Under the pieces are notes generated by a model. That model was not told the DNA's origin. It did not search any database and was given only the letters and a program-made list of their open reading frames with translations. DNA of 64,000 nucleotides from Neobacillus cucumis (lineage in GTDB: Bacteria > Bacillota > Bacilli > Bacillales > Cytobacillaceae): contig NZ_PGVE01000017.1 in assembly GCF_002860255.1 (NCBI RefSeq), positions 274,810 to 338,809 of the forward strand, read 5' to 3'. The translations under genes were made by a program, and so were the position numbers. This document shows, piece by piece, positions 43,020 through 51,162 of this stretch. Position 1 is the stretch's first letter, and every line of letters starts with the position of its first letter.

Positions 43020-43493
43020 GTGGATAAAAGGAAGGCATTATCATTTTGTACATTAGTGATTCCTTGGTTAACAGCCCCGTTAATTGGAATAAACTCTTTA
43101 ATACGCTATCTGCCTGTCGCAACGTTTATAGGCTATTTCTTTGGTTTTTTTAGCGAATTAGCCGACAATAAGAAATGGTGGAAGGTGAAAAATGCGTTAT
43201 TTCCAAGGTTCCGTTTAGATGTATCTTATTTACTTGGGTTATATTTTATAGTGACTATTTGGGCTTTTAAATTAACGTTTGGCAACTTTTTTAAATACCT
43301 ATCACTAAATATTGTTATTGATTATATTTTTTCCTTTCCCATTATTAAATTCTTTACGAAAGTTGGAGTATTTGAATTTAAGAAAATGCGGCCAAAACAT
43401 TTTTTTATCATGTCAGTTTTTATTGCCATTGTCATTTACTTTTATCAATCCATGGTGGAAAAGGTTATTGTTAAGGAAAGTAAAGTATCATAA
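43020..43493 (+). CDS. Hypothetical membrane protein, 157 residues
   Basis: A 157-residue membrane protein with four predicted helices (about 10-30, 65-85, 90-110, 125-145). [20 protein letters not shown] begins the first helix and [20 protein letters not shown] the last. It resembles unnamed Bacillaceae membrane proteins of similar size. GTG 43020 has CGGAGG seven bases upstream; a TTG at 42984 lacks a site. Its stop adjoins the broken NTF2-like gene, which may mark an old deletion junction. Confidence 0.7.
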   Translation: MDKRKALSFCTLVIPWLTAPLIGINSLIRYLPVATFIGYFFGFFSELADNKKWWKVKNALFPRFRLDVSYLLGLYFIVTIWAFKLTFGNFFKYLSLNIVIDYIFSFPIIKFFTKVGVFEFKKMRPKHFFIMSVFIAIVIYFYQSMVEKVIVKESKVS

Positions 43494-43738
43494 AAAAAGC
43501 CTTCATTGCTATTGCAAAATATTTTAATAACAGTATCATAACAACTCAAGGGGAAATGGTCATCTTAGAAACAGGGAACTCGGCTTTAGTACTTTCTCAA
43601 ACACTTCTCTCTGCAGATAAAAAGGATTCCGAATATTCAATGGATCGAAGGGCCACTTATGTATTTGAGAAAAATCAACATGGAGAGTGGCAGTGTGCAA
43701 TTGATAATTCGTACGGAACGGATTTAATTGATAAATAG
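43493..43738 (+). pseudogene. Broken NTF2-like/SgcJ-type protein, C-terminal part only
   Basis: The frame from 43493 encodes [20 protein letters not shown], then [17 protein letters not shown] and a C-terminus [20 protein letters not shown], ending NSYGTDLID. This is the second half of a SnoaL/YybH-type NTF2-like domain protein, normally about 120-130 residues; the N-terminal half is absent and no ribosome site suits the internal ATG at 43556. It abuts the preceding gene's stop. Probably a remnant after a deletion; a start inside remains possible. Terminator at 43764-43798. Confidence 0.7.
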
Positions 43739-43763
43739 GTTTTTGGATAAAATGGAATATATC

Positions 43764-43798
43764 TAGCATGCTGTTAAGACAAGGCATGCTATTTTTTT
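43764..43798 (+). terminator. Intrinsic terminator after NTF2-like remnant
   Basis: TAGCATGC/GCATGCTA stem with a twelve-base loop and seven Ts. Confidence 0.85.
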
Positions 43799-43987
43799 AT
43801 TCAAAAAATCAGTTAATTTTAAGATAGAATTGTAATCGTTACCATCCTTGAAGTCACACGAATTTCCTGTATCTTTAAAGGTTTATAGGGATGAAATAGT
43901 GTGTTAGATAACCTTCCAAACTCATGTTATTAAAGCTCCCATCATGATATAAAATACACATGCAACAGTTTAGGGAGGGAATTACAC

Positions 43988-46396
43988 TTGATCAAACAAA
44001 AACTAATACTTGTAGGAAATGGAATGGCTGGGGTTCGTGCCATTGAAGAAGTGCTGAAACTTAACCGGGAAGATTTTGAAATTACGATTTTTGGAAGTGA
44101 ACCATATCCAAACTATAACCGAATTCAGTTATCAACGGTCTTACAAGGAGGTACTTCTGTTAAGGATATCACATTAAATGACAGTCAGTGGTATGAGGAC
44201 AACGGAATCACTCTTTTTACCGGAGAAACGGTTGTTTCCATTGATAAGGAAAGACAAGTAGTTACGACTGATAAAGGAAGAATCGAACCGTATGACAAAT
44301 TGATCATTGCAACCGGGTCGAATCCGTTTATGCTGCCGTTACCAGGGGCAGATAAAGAAGGCGTGACGGCTTTCCGGAATATCAAAGACTGCGAAAAAAT
44401 GATTGAATATTCAAAACAATATAAAAAGGCAGCCGTAATCGGAGGTGGATTACTGGGTCTGGAAGCCGCACGCGGATTATTAAATCTGGGAATGGAAGTA
44501 GATGTTATTCACATCTTTGACTTCTTAATGGAACGACAACTAGACCGTACCGCAGGGAAACTTTTACAAAAGGAATTAGAAAAACAAGGAATGAATTTCC
44601 TTTTACAGAAAAATACAGCTGAAATACTCGGTAAGAAACATGTTACGGGGCTTAAATTTAAAGACGGAACAAAGATTGACGCCGATTTAGTGGTCATGGC
44701 CGTTGGGATCAAACCAAATATAGAATTAGCACAAAAAGCAGGTATTCCAGTTAATCGCGGAATCATCGTGAATGATTATTTAGAAACAGATGTACCTAAT
44801 ATCTATGCTCTCGGAGAATGCGCAGAACATCGCGGTATTGCCTATGGATTAGTTGCACCACTATATCAGCAAGCTCAAGTATTAGCTAAGCATATTTGCG
44901 GTTTGGAGGATACTGGTTATCACGGCTCGGTGCTTTCCACACAGTTAAAAGTGTCGGGTGTTGATGTTTTTTCATCTGGAAAAATCAATGAAGATCCTGA
45001 TACAAAAGTTTACAAACTATACGACGACTGGAGCAGAACTTATAAAAAGGTTCTGATTGAAGACGGAAAAATCGTTGGTGCTGTCCTGTTTGGAGACACA
45101 AAGGATGGGAATCAACTCCTAAGTTTAATTAAAAAGGGCGCTAGCATCGAAGAGTATTTAGAGTCTTCAAAAAGTAAATCTGAAGAGGTTAGCCTTGTAG
45201 CTGAGATGGCAGACGAAGAAATTATTTGCGGCTGTAATGGAGTCAGCAAAGGAACCATTGTTGAGGCGATCCGAACTCAGGGTCTAACTTCTGTGGACCA
45301 GGTAAAAGGATGTACCAATGCTTCCCGATCATGCGGCGGTTGTAAATCCTTGGTGGCCGATTTGTTAGCTTGTACCCTTGGTGATCAATTTAAAGCTGAT
45401 GAAAAAGAAGCGATTTGCAGCTGTACGACCTTATCACGCGATGAAATTGTCGAGGAAATTCGCTCTAAGCGGTTAACACATATCCGTGAAGTCATGAATG
45501 TATTAGGCTGGAAAACAGAGGGATGTTCAAAATGTAAGCCGGCTCTAAATTATTACCTAGGGATGATTAATCCATTAGAATACCAGGATGAGAAAGAAGC
45601 TCGCTTCGTCAATGAAAGGCTTCATGCCAACATTCAAAAGGATGGGACCTATTCCGTTGTACCGAGAATGTATGGCGGTGTGACCACTTCTGACGACCTT
45701 CGTAAGATTGCTGATGTAGCAGATAAATATCAAGTCGGAACCATTAAGGTCACTGGCGGTCAGCGAATTGATTTACTCGGGGTGAAGAAAGAGGATTTAC
45801 CTAAGATTTGGGCTGAGCTCGATATGCCATCTGGTTCTGCTTATGCGAAAGGCTTGCGAACGGTAAAAACTTGTGTAGGTGAAAGCTACTGCCGATTTGG
45901 TACACAAGATTCGATTGGATTAGGTATACGATTGGAGAAGAAATTTGAAGGATTAAATACTCCTCATAAAATTAAATTGGCTGTATCCGCTTGTCCGAGA
46001 AACTGTGCCGAAAGCGGTATTAAAGACGTAGGTGTAGTAGGTACTGATGGGGCTTGGGAAATGTATGTCGGCGGAAACGGCGGTACACATCTTCGTGCAG
46101 GGGATTTGTTATTCAAATTCAAAACAGATGATGAGCTTGTTGAAATGATTGGTGCGTTTCTCCAGTATTATCGTGAGACGGCGAACTATTTAGAAAGAAC
46201 TTCTGCATGGGTGGATCGTCTTGGCCTTGAGCATATTAGGGATGTTCTCTCAGACAGGGAAACTGTAAAAATGTTAAATTTCCGAATGGATGAGGCACTT
46301 TCCATCGTTCAAGATCCTTGGAAGGAAGCAATAGAAAATAAATCTCTTCTAAGAGATTTATACGAGACAGTTAAAATACCAACTGGAATGAAATAG
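43988..46396 (+). CDS. nirB: Nitrite reductase large subunit, NAD(P)H type
   Basis: An 802-residue NirB/NasD reducing nitrite to ammonium in the cytosol. N-terminal FAD/NAD part: LVGNGMAGVRAIEEV, NYNRIQLSTVLQGG and the NAD loop IGGGLLGLEAARGL. Two BFD-type [2Fe-2S] repeats follow (CGCNGVSKGTIVEAI near 415 and CSCTTLSRDEIVEEI near 477). The C-terminal sirohaem/[4Fe-4S] part has Cys629, Cys635, Cys669 and Cys673 (CVGESYC and CPRNC). TTG start after AGGGAGGGA. nirD and the SUMT gene follow. No Fnr or TnrA consensus was found in the 190 bp upstream. Confidence 0.95.
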   Translation: MIKQKLILVGNGMAGVRAIEEVLKLNREDFEITIFGSEPYPNYNRIQLSTVLQGGTSVKDITLNDSQWYEDNGITLFTGETVVSIDKERQVVTTDKGRIEPYDKLIIATGSNPFMLPLPGADKEGVTAFRNIKDCEKMIEYSKQYKKAAVIGGGLLGLEAARGLLNLGMEVDVIHIFDFLMERQLDRTAGKLLQKELEKQGMNFLLQKNTAEILGKKHVTGLKFKDGTKIDADLVVMAVGIKPNIELAQKAGIPVNRGIIVNDYLETDVPNIYALGECAEHRGIAYGLVAPLYQQAQVLAKHICGLEDTGYHGSVLSTQLKVSGVDVFSSGKINEDPDTKVYKLYDDWSRTYKKVLIEDGKIVGAVLFGDTKDGNQLLSLIKKGASIEEYLESSKSKSEEVSLVAEMADEEIICGCNGVSKGTIVEAIRTQGLTSVDQVKGCTNASRSCGGCKSLVADLLACTLGDQFKADEKEAICSCTTLSRDEIVEEIRSKRLTHIREVMNVLGWKTEGCSKCKPALNYYLGMINPLEYQDEKEARFVNERLHANIQKDGTYSVVPRMYGGVTTSDDLRKIADVADKYQVGTIKVTGGQRIDLLGVKKEDLPKIWAELDMPSGSAYAKGLRTVKTCVGESYCRFGTQDSIGLGIRLEKKFEGLNTPHKIKLAVSACPRNCAESGIKDVGVVGTDGAWEMYVGGNGGTHLRAGDLLFKFKTDDELVEMIGAFLQYYRETANYLERTSAWVDRLGLEHIRDVLSDRETVKMLNFRMDEALSIVQDPWKEAIENKSLLRDLYETVKIPTGMK

Positions 46397-46414
46397 AAGG
46401 GGAGGCTTTTGTTC

Positions 46415-46741
46415 ATGGAAAACACTATTAAACGCGTTTTTATAGGGACTAAAGAGGATATGCCTAGAAAACTAGGAAAAACAACAGTCATTGGGAATAC
46501 GGAAATTGCTGTTTTTAGATTAGAGAACGGGAATATCCGTGCGATTGAGAACAGGTGCCCGCATAAAGGCGGAGTCTTAGCGGAGGGTATTGTAAGTGGA
46601 GAGTTTGTATTTTGCCCGATGCATGATTGGAAAATTTGTATCACGGATGGAAAGGTTCAAGCACCAGATATAGGATGTGTAAAGTCATTCCCAGTAGAGG
46701 TAATTGAAGACCAGGTGTTTATTTTAGTCGATGGAGAGTAA
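46415..46741 (+). CDS. nirD: Nitrite reductase small subunit, Rieske type
   Basis: A 108-residue NirD with the Rieske [2Fe-2S] ligands Cys-x-His (NRCPHKGG) and Cys-x2-His (FCPMHDW). Partner of NirB in NAD(P)H-dependent nitrite reduction. ATG 46415 is ten bases after GGGGAGG; a TTG at 46409 in frame is too close. It starts 18 bp after nirB. A tandem 21-bp repeat follows before the SUMT gene. Confidence 0.94.
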   Translation: MENTIKRVFIGTKEDMPRKLGKTTVIGNTEIAVFRLENGNIRAIENRCPHKGGVLAEGIVSGEFVFCPMHDWKICITDGKVQAPDIGCVKSFPVEVIEDQVFILVDGE

Positions 46742-46760
46742 GCCTGTCAGATAGGTTTTA

Positions 46761-46881
46761 GAGGTTACTCTCGTATCATGAGGGATTTCTCTCGGATAAG
46801 CAGGGTTTACTCTCGGATAGCGGGGAATTTCTCTCGGATAGCGGGGAATTTCTCTCGGATAATAGGAGATTACTCTCGGCA
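46761..46881 (+). repeat. Tandem repeat, six copies of a 21-bp unit
   Basis: CTCTCG occurs at 46768, 46789, 46810, 46831, 46852 and 46873, exactly 21 bp apart. The core of a typical unit is TTTCTCTCGGATAGCGGGGA; two adjacent copies are identical and the outer ones diverge. Since 21 is a multiple of three, one frame reads as seven-residue repeats (FSRIAGN-like). The array lies between nirD and the SUMT start and contains no ribosome site. Confidence 0.92.
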
Positions 46882-46912
46882 TAAAGAATTTACTAGCTTA
46901 GGAGGCGGTGAT

Positions 46913-47701
46913 ATGGGGAAGGCTTATATCGTTGGAGCCGGTCCAGGTGATCCGGAATTAATCACTGTAAAAGCATTAAAATGCATCCGGATGGCAGATG
47001 TCATTCTATATGATCGTCTCGTCAATCGTGATTTGCTGAGGGAAGCAAAACCAGATTGTCAGATTATCTTTTGTGGAAAAAAGCCGACACATCATACAAT
47101 GAAACAGGAAATCATTAATGATTTGCTTGTTCAATTTACAAGCCAGGGAAAAACAGTCGTTCGATTAAAAGGCGGAGACCCATTTGTGTTTGGCCGAGGC
47201 GGGGAAGAAGCCGAAGAATTAGCGAAACACGGGCTCTCGTTTGAAGTGGTTCCCGGAATAACTTCAGGAATAGCAGCCCCAGCATATGCGGGGATTCCGA
47301 TTACACATCGGGAATATGGTAATTCGTTTGCTGTGGTGACAGGTCATTGTTCAAAAGGAAAACCGACGGATATTGATTGGGCTAGTTTGGCAAAGGCTGT
47401 TGACACGATTGCCATTTATATGGGTATCGGTAACCTTTCTTTTCTTTCTCAGCAATTGATAAACCATGGAAAAAATGGAGATACACCTGTGGCCGTGATT
47501 GAACAAGGTACAAGAATCGAGCAGCGAACAGTCACTGGTACATTAAATACGATTACTAGTGTTGTTGAACGTGAAGGAGTGCAAAACCCGGCCATGATTG
47601 TGGTTGGCGAGGTAGTTCGTTTCCGTGAAAGATTACTTGAGTTACAGGGGATTGAAAAAAATACAAATGTTGTTGCCGAAAAAAAAGTCATTGTCATGTA
47701 A
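46913..47701 (+). CDS. Uroporphyrinogen-III C-methyltransferase (SUMT)
   Basis: A 262-residue SUMT converting uroporphyrinogen III to precorrin-2, the sirohaem precursor needed by NirB. Family motifs are AYIVGAGPGDPELITVKALK at the start, DVILYDRLV near 33-41, VVRLKGGDPFVFGRGGEEAE near 82-101 and VVPGITSGIAAPAYAGIPIT near 113-132. ATG 46913 has GGAGGCGGTG upstream; an upstream frame through the 21-bp array is rejected as a start. Expected to be cotranscribed with nirBD (no terminator between). Confidence 0.94.
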   Translation: MGKAYIVGAGPGDPELITVKALKCIRMADVILYDRLVNRDLLREAKPDCQIIFCGKKPTHHTMKQEIINDLLVQFTSQGKTVVRLKGGDPFVFGRGGEEAEELAKHGLSFEVVPGITSGIAAPAYAGIPITHREYGNSFAVVTGHCSKGKPTDIDWASLAKAVDTIAIYMGIGNLSFLSQQLINHGKNGDTPVAVIEQGTRIEQRTVTGTLNTITSVVEREGVQNPAMIVVGEVVRFRERLLELQGIEKNTNVVAEKKVIVM

Positions 47702-47705
47702 ACAA

Positions 47706-47738
47706 GGAGGAAACCAATCTGGTTTCCTTCTATTTTTT
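47706..47738 (+). terminator. Intrinsic terminator of nir-SUMT unit
   Basis: GGAGGAAACC/GGTTTCCTTC stem followed by TATTTTTTA. Confidence 0.82.
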
Positions 47739-47877
47739 ATATTTGGAAAAGGATAACCTTTCAAATACAAACCAAAGATATCATCCTAAAAAGGTAAAAA
47801 ATGTTTAATGTGGAATAATATATAAGATTAAACACACTTAAAAGAACTATCTAATGATAAATGAAGGAGGTTTTATT

Positions 47878-48318
47878 ATGTACGAACTAAAAACAAAAGA
47901 GACGGATCACAGTGTGATTGAATTTATCGAAAACGTAGATCATCCAAAAAAGCGTGAAGATGCTTACCAGCTATTGGATATCTTCACAGAAACAACAGGG
48001 TTTCAAGCAAAAATGTGGGGTCCTAGTATTATTGGTTTTGGCTCCTATCATTATAGATATGCTTCAGGACACGAAGGCGATGCCCCGCTTGTTGGCTACT
48101 CTCCCAGAAAAGCAAAAATCAGCCTTTATTTTGCACCGGGTGACACAAAACGCGAAGAACTATTAAAGAACTTTGGTAAGCATACAACCGGTAAGGGATG
48201 CGTTTATATCAATAAGATAGCTGATATAGATGTTGCAGTATTAAAGGAGTTAATCAAAGAGTCCATTATCTTTTTAAAGAAAACTTACCCGAATCATAAA
48301 AAAATTTCAAAAAACTGA
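47878..48318 (+). CDS. DUF1801 family protein
   Basis: A 146-residue protein with NVDHPKKREDAYQLLDIFTE near 19-38, KMWGPSIIGFGSYHYRYASG near 45-64, the Pro/Gly loop YSPRKAKISLYFAP near 75-88, and GKGCVYINKIADIDVAVLKE near 105-124. This matches DUF1801 (YdhG/YobT-like), a small fold of unknown function. ATG 47878 has AAGGAGG; an upstream ATG at 47854 lacks it. Confidence 0.85.
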   Translation: MYELKTKETDHSVIEFIENVDHPKKREDAYQLLDIFTETTGFQAKMWGPSIIGFGSYHYRYASGHEGDAPLVGYSPRKAKISLYFAPGDTKREELLKNFGKHTTGKGCVYINKIADIDVAVLKELIKESIIFLKKTYPNHKKISKN

Positions 48319-48367
48319 AATCCTTTTTAAGTTCATTTCGTCTAAAAGATAAACAGGGGAGAAAGAA

Positions 48368-48550
48368 ATGGGAATACAAATTCCCACTTCATTTAAAGGT
48401 TTTCTTGTTTGGAGGAACCATTTTATTTATGCTGCGAAGTTTCACCCTGTATTCCCAATCTTAATGTCCGTAAGCACCATATTAATTTTTAGCCTATTCA
48501 TGTATAAAATGATCATGTTCAAAAGTAAACATAAAACGAACCAGCAGTGA
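48368..48550 (+). CDS. Small single-helix membrane protein, 60 residues
   Basis: A 60-residue protein with GGGGAGAAAG upstream of ATG 48368. One hydrophobic helix (PVFPILMSVSTILIFSLFMY, about 27-46) and a Lys-rich end. No family recognised. It lies between the DUF1801 gene and the PTS fragment and has no clear terminator of its own. Confidence 0.5.
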   Translation: MGIQIPTSFKGFLVWRNHFIYAAKFHPVFPILMSVSTILIFSLFMYKMIMFKSKHKTNQQ

Positions 48551-48636
48551 TGCAGGTTTTTTGTTATTCCTTTTTCTTAAAAAGTTTGTATTAAAAATAG
48601 GTATAAGAAATATATTTTAATGCAGCAATGCTTTAA

Positions 48637-48825
48637 TTGCTGTTTTTCCTTGTCCAATTACTATGGATTAACTTAGTGGTTGCTTTTGCCATTTGCTATC
48701 TATTCTTTAGAATGCGGGATAAACAAAACTTATCGGCAGAAAAAGGATCGATTAATAAAAAAAGAATACAGGAGCTTGCCACCTGGCAGTCTCTTGCCAT
48801 TGTCCAAGGAGATGAACAAGGATGA
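48637..48825 (+). pseudogene. Possible C-terminal remnant of a PTS EIIC membrane protein
   Basis: A 62-residue frame: one hydrophobic helix (LVQLLWINLVVAFAICYLFF) followed by RMRDKQNLSAEKGS and a helical tail. It resembles the last helix and cytosolic end of cellobiose/lactose-type EIIC proteins and overlaps the EIIA start by four bases, as in lic/cel operons. The rest of EIIC is missing and no good ribosome site lies at the TTG 48637. A small independent membrane protein remains possible. Confidence 0.35.
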
Positions 48826-49154
48826 CGAAAGAGGAGTTGTATAATCTATCCTTTCAATTAATTTTGCACAGTGGAAATGCCAGGAGCCTTGCGATGGAGG
48901 CGTTGTATGCTGCGAAAGATAAAGATTTTACTGAAGCGATTGAGAAGCTGGCTGAGGCTGATAGTGAATCTGTCCAAGCCCATCTGGTTCAAAGCCAATT
49001 AATTCAAGAGGAGGCAGGAGGAGAACAGATCGATGTGCCGATTATTCTCGTTCATGCCCAAGATCATTTGATGACTACCTTGACACTAAAGGATTTAGTT
49101 CAGGAAATGATTGAATTCCGTCAAGAGTTAAACAAGGGGGATACAGAACAGTAA
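48822..49154 (+). CDS. PTS lactose/cellobiose-type EIIA component
   Basis: A 110-residue EIIA of the lactose/cellobiose family: MTKEELYNLSFQLILHSGNA at the start, and LVHAQDHLMTTLTLKDLV near 77-94 containing the phosphorylated His region (HAQDHLM). EIIA accepts phosphate from HPr and passes it to EIIB. No EIIB or full EIIC gene is next to it, so it is orphaned here; the overlapping upstream fragment hints at loss of EIIC. Its sugar is unknown. Confidence 0.88.
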   Translation: MTKEELYNLSFQLILHSGNARSLAMEALYAAKDKDFTEAIEKLAEADSESVQAHLVQSQLIQEEAGGEQIDVPIILVHAQDHLMTTLTLKDLVQEMIEFRQELNKGDTEQ

Positions 49155-49173
49155 AAAAATTCAATTAAAATAG

Positions 49174-49263
49174 CCACCGTATGCGGTGGATCGAGTTATA
49201 CGCTATGCACTCGATCGGGTAAGGAAACCGAGATGTTAACAATCATTTCCTTGCCAACTGGGG
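49174..49263 (+). ncRNA. Hairpin-rich intergenic RNA candidate
   Basis: Three consecutive stem-loops: CCACCG/CGGTGG (49174-49189, TATG loop), ATCGAGT/ACTCGAT (49190-49215) and GGTAAGGAAA/TTTCCTTGCC (49218-49255) whose loop contains a GTTAAC palindrome. The stems follow each other with no or little spacing. No T run follows, so it is not a simple terminator. It lies between the EIIA gene and the zinc-ribbon/Gp49-like gene. I do not recognise a known riboswitch; a structured repeat element is an alternative. Confidence 0.5.
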
Positions 49264-49403
49264 TAACCCTATTACAAAAAGCTTATTTGAAATATATAAT
49301 AAGGTGAAAATCAGATTAAAATTCCATGAAAGTGTCATTTATTCCATCCTTGCTTACTACTTATATAATGACTTGTTTGCACCAATTTAAAGGGGTGGAT
49401 AAA

Positions 49404-49772
49404 ATGGTGATTGAAAGTTTTTGTCCTAAATGCGGGGAGATTAATTTAGTACAAGAGACTGGTGAAAAACTGCTAATAGTAAAATGTAAAAACAACCATT
49501 ATTATGATCACATTGTTATCCCATATTTCAGGACAGCTGAGCTCAAGGATGATAAACGAAAAAAACTCGAGGAGATGATTGTCGAGAAGAAGTTTCATCG
49601 CATGAGCGAAAAGTCCACCATTTGTCTGCTCATTTTTGAAAACGGATATGAAGTAGAAGGACGTTCAACGGTCAGAGATCAAGCTGATTTTCGTATGGTA
49701 ATTGGTAAGGATAAAGCTTATGAACAGGCATTAAAAAAGGCAATGGTCGCATTAGGAGCCTTTTTAGTATAG
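49404..49772 (+). CDS. Zinc-ribbon protein with Gp49-like C-terminal domain
   Basis: A 122-residue protein. Near the N-terminus FCPKCGE and a later CKNNH form a Cys-x2-Cys ... Cys-x3-His zinc-ribbon-like site. The C-terminal half, FENGYEVEGRSTVRDQADFR then GKDKAYEQALKKAMVALGAF, resembles the N4 Gp49/Sf6 Gp66 phage-protein family. No other phage gene is near, so this is not a prophage. ATG 49404 has AAGGGGTGG; an upstream ATG at 49326 has none. Function unknown. Confidence 0.65.
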   Translation: MVIESFCPKCGEINLVQETGEKLLIVKCKNNHYYDHIVIPYFRTAELKDDKRKKLEEMIVEKKFHRMSEKSTICLLIFENGYEVEGRSTVRDQADFRMVIGKDKAYEQALKKAMVALGAFLV

Positions 49773-49805
49773 TTTCCAATATAAAAATACTACTTTATTA
49801 GAAAT

Positions 49806-49828
49806 GCTGCCGAACGGCAGCTTTTTTC
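49806..49828 (+). terminator. Intrinsic terminator
   Basis: GCTGCCG/CGGCAGC stem with two-base loop (AA) followed by TTTTTT. Confidence 0.88.
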
Positions 49829-49916
49829 AGTGGAAGCTATTTAATAAAACTATTAATTTCATAACATTTAAGTTACTATTAAAATAAAAGAAAACGTTAA
49901 CAAAAGGAGAGGTAGT

Positions 49917-51071
49917 ATGAAATCGATCCAACATTTAAAACCCCTATTAAATAGTTTTGTTGAAAAGGCGCCGGCGGGTTGTGCATGTGCTGTCTACCAT
50001 CAAAACGAACGAGTTTTTGAAGACTATGTTGGTTATGCGGATCTAGAAACGAAGAAACCAATTACCCCAGATACCATTTACCGAATTTATTCCATGTCAA
50101 AAGTGGTCACTTGTGTTGCTGCTCTCATGTTATTTGAACGGGGATTATTTTTATTAGAGGATCCTCTAGAAGAATACCTGCCTGAGTTTAAAAATCCCCA
50201 GGTGTATCGTGAAAGCCTGAATGAAGAGATTTCCATCACACCTGCCGCAAACTCAATTCGAGTGAAAGACCTGTTTACAATGACTTCAGGGTTAACCTAT
50301 GAAGGAGAAGGTAGTGAAACCGAACGGCAGGTCAAGAAGATGATGAGAACGTTACATAGAGAGGGTACCTTTAGTGTTCGAACATTCTCTAAAGAACTAG
50401 CCAAGGTTCCATTGGCATTTGACCCAGGTACAGAGTGGCGCTATGGATTAAGTCATGATGTTCTAGGTGCTTTAATTGAAGAAGTTTCAGGCAAATCCTT
50501 TGGACAATTTTTACAGGAGGAAATTTTCCAACCATTATCTATGGATGACACATTTTTTAAGATTCCTGATGATAAAAAGGAGCGTTTGTGCAGTTTGTAC
50601 GATTGGAAGGAGACTGGCATTTTAGAGAAGAATATTAAAATGGATAAAGAATATCAACCCGGCAGCATGTTTGAAAGCGGTGGTGGAGGTCTTTTATCTA
50701 CTTTGAATGATTATAGCCGTTTTGCCCGAATGCTGGCAAATGGAGGTACTCTTGACGGTGAACGTATTATAGGAAGAAAAACAATCGATTTATTATCCAT
50801 GAATCAGCTGCAGCAGGAGCAGGTTCCTACTTTTAATTGGGAACATCTAAAGGGCTACGGTTACGGTCTAGGTGTAAGGGTTATGACGAACCCTGCGCTT
50901 GCAGGAAGTAATAGCTCTGTTGGTGAATTTGGATGGTCAGGACTAGCTGGAACATGGGTGATGGTTGATCCAAAAGAGCAGCTCTCTGCCGTATACATGC
51001 AGCAGTTGTTCCCGCATTTTGAGACCTATACACAGCCAAGGCTCCGCTCCGTCATTTATGGCGCTTTATAA
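49917..51071 (+). CDS. Class C beta-lactamase-like serine hydrolase
   Basis: A 384-residue protein of the beta-lactamase class C/penicillin-binding group. SMSK near residues 60-63 is the nucleophile motif (Ser-x-x-Lys), WRYGLSHDVLG near 177-187 takes the place of the Tyr-x-Asn motif, and EFGWSGLAGTWVMVDP near 341-356 is the region of the third motif (His/Lys-x-Gly). No signal peptide is seen, so it is likely cytosolic and an esterase or peptidase type; it is not evidence for beta-lactam resistance. ATG after AAAGGAGAGG. Confidence 0.88.
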   Translation: MKSIQHLKPLLNSFVEKAPAGCACAVYHQNERVFEDYVGYADLETKKPITPDTIYRIYSMSKVVTCVAALMLFERGLFLLEDPLEEYLPEFKNPQVYRESLNEEISITPAANSIRVKDLFTMTSGLTYEGEGSETERQVKKMMRTLHREGTFSVRTFSKELAKVPLAFDPGTEWRYGLSHDVLGALIEEVSGKSFGQFLQEEIFQPLSMDDTFFKIPDDKKERLCSLYDWKETGILEKNIKMDKEYQPGSMFESGGGGLLSTLNDYSRFARMLANGGTLDGERIIGRKTIDLLSMNQLQQEQVPTFNWEHLKGYGYGLGVRVMTNPALAGSNSSVGEFGWSGLAGTWVMVDPKEQLSAVYMQQLFPHFETYTQPRLRSVIYGAL

Positions 51072-51162
51072 AATCGAATAAACCCTTTACATTATCTGGG
51101 AATAACATTTCCACAAGTGGGTAAACCTATGCTCATAACAGATAAGATAAAGGAAGAATGTT

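Noticed and set aside
43800..43987. Fnr or TnrA site in front of nirB
   Set aside because: No sequence matching TGTGA-N6-TCACA or the TnrA/GlnR consensus was found on reading the region.
46778..46912. Extended N-terminus of the SUMT gene through the 21-bp array
   Set aside because: The enzyme's first conserved strand starts at the ATG at 46913, which has a good ribosome site; the array part is absent from the family.
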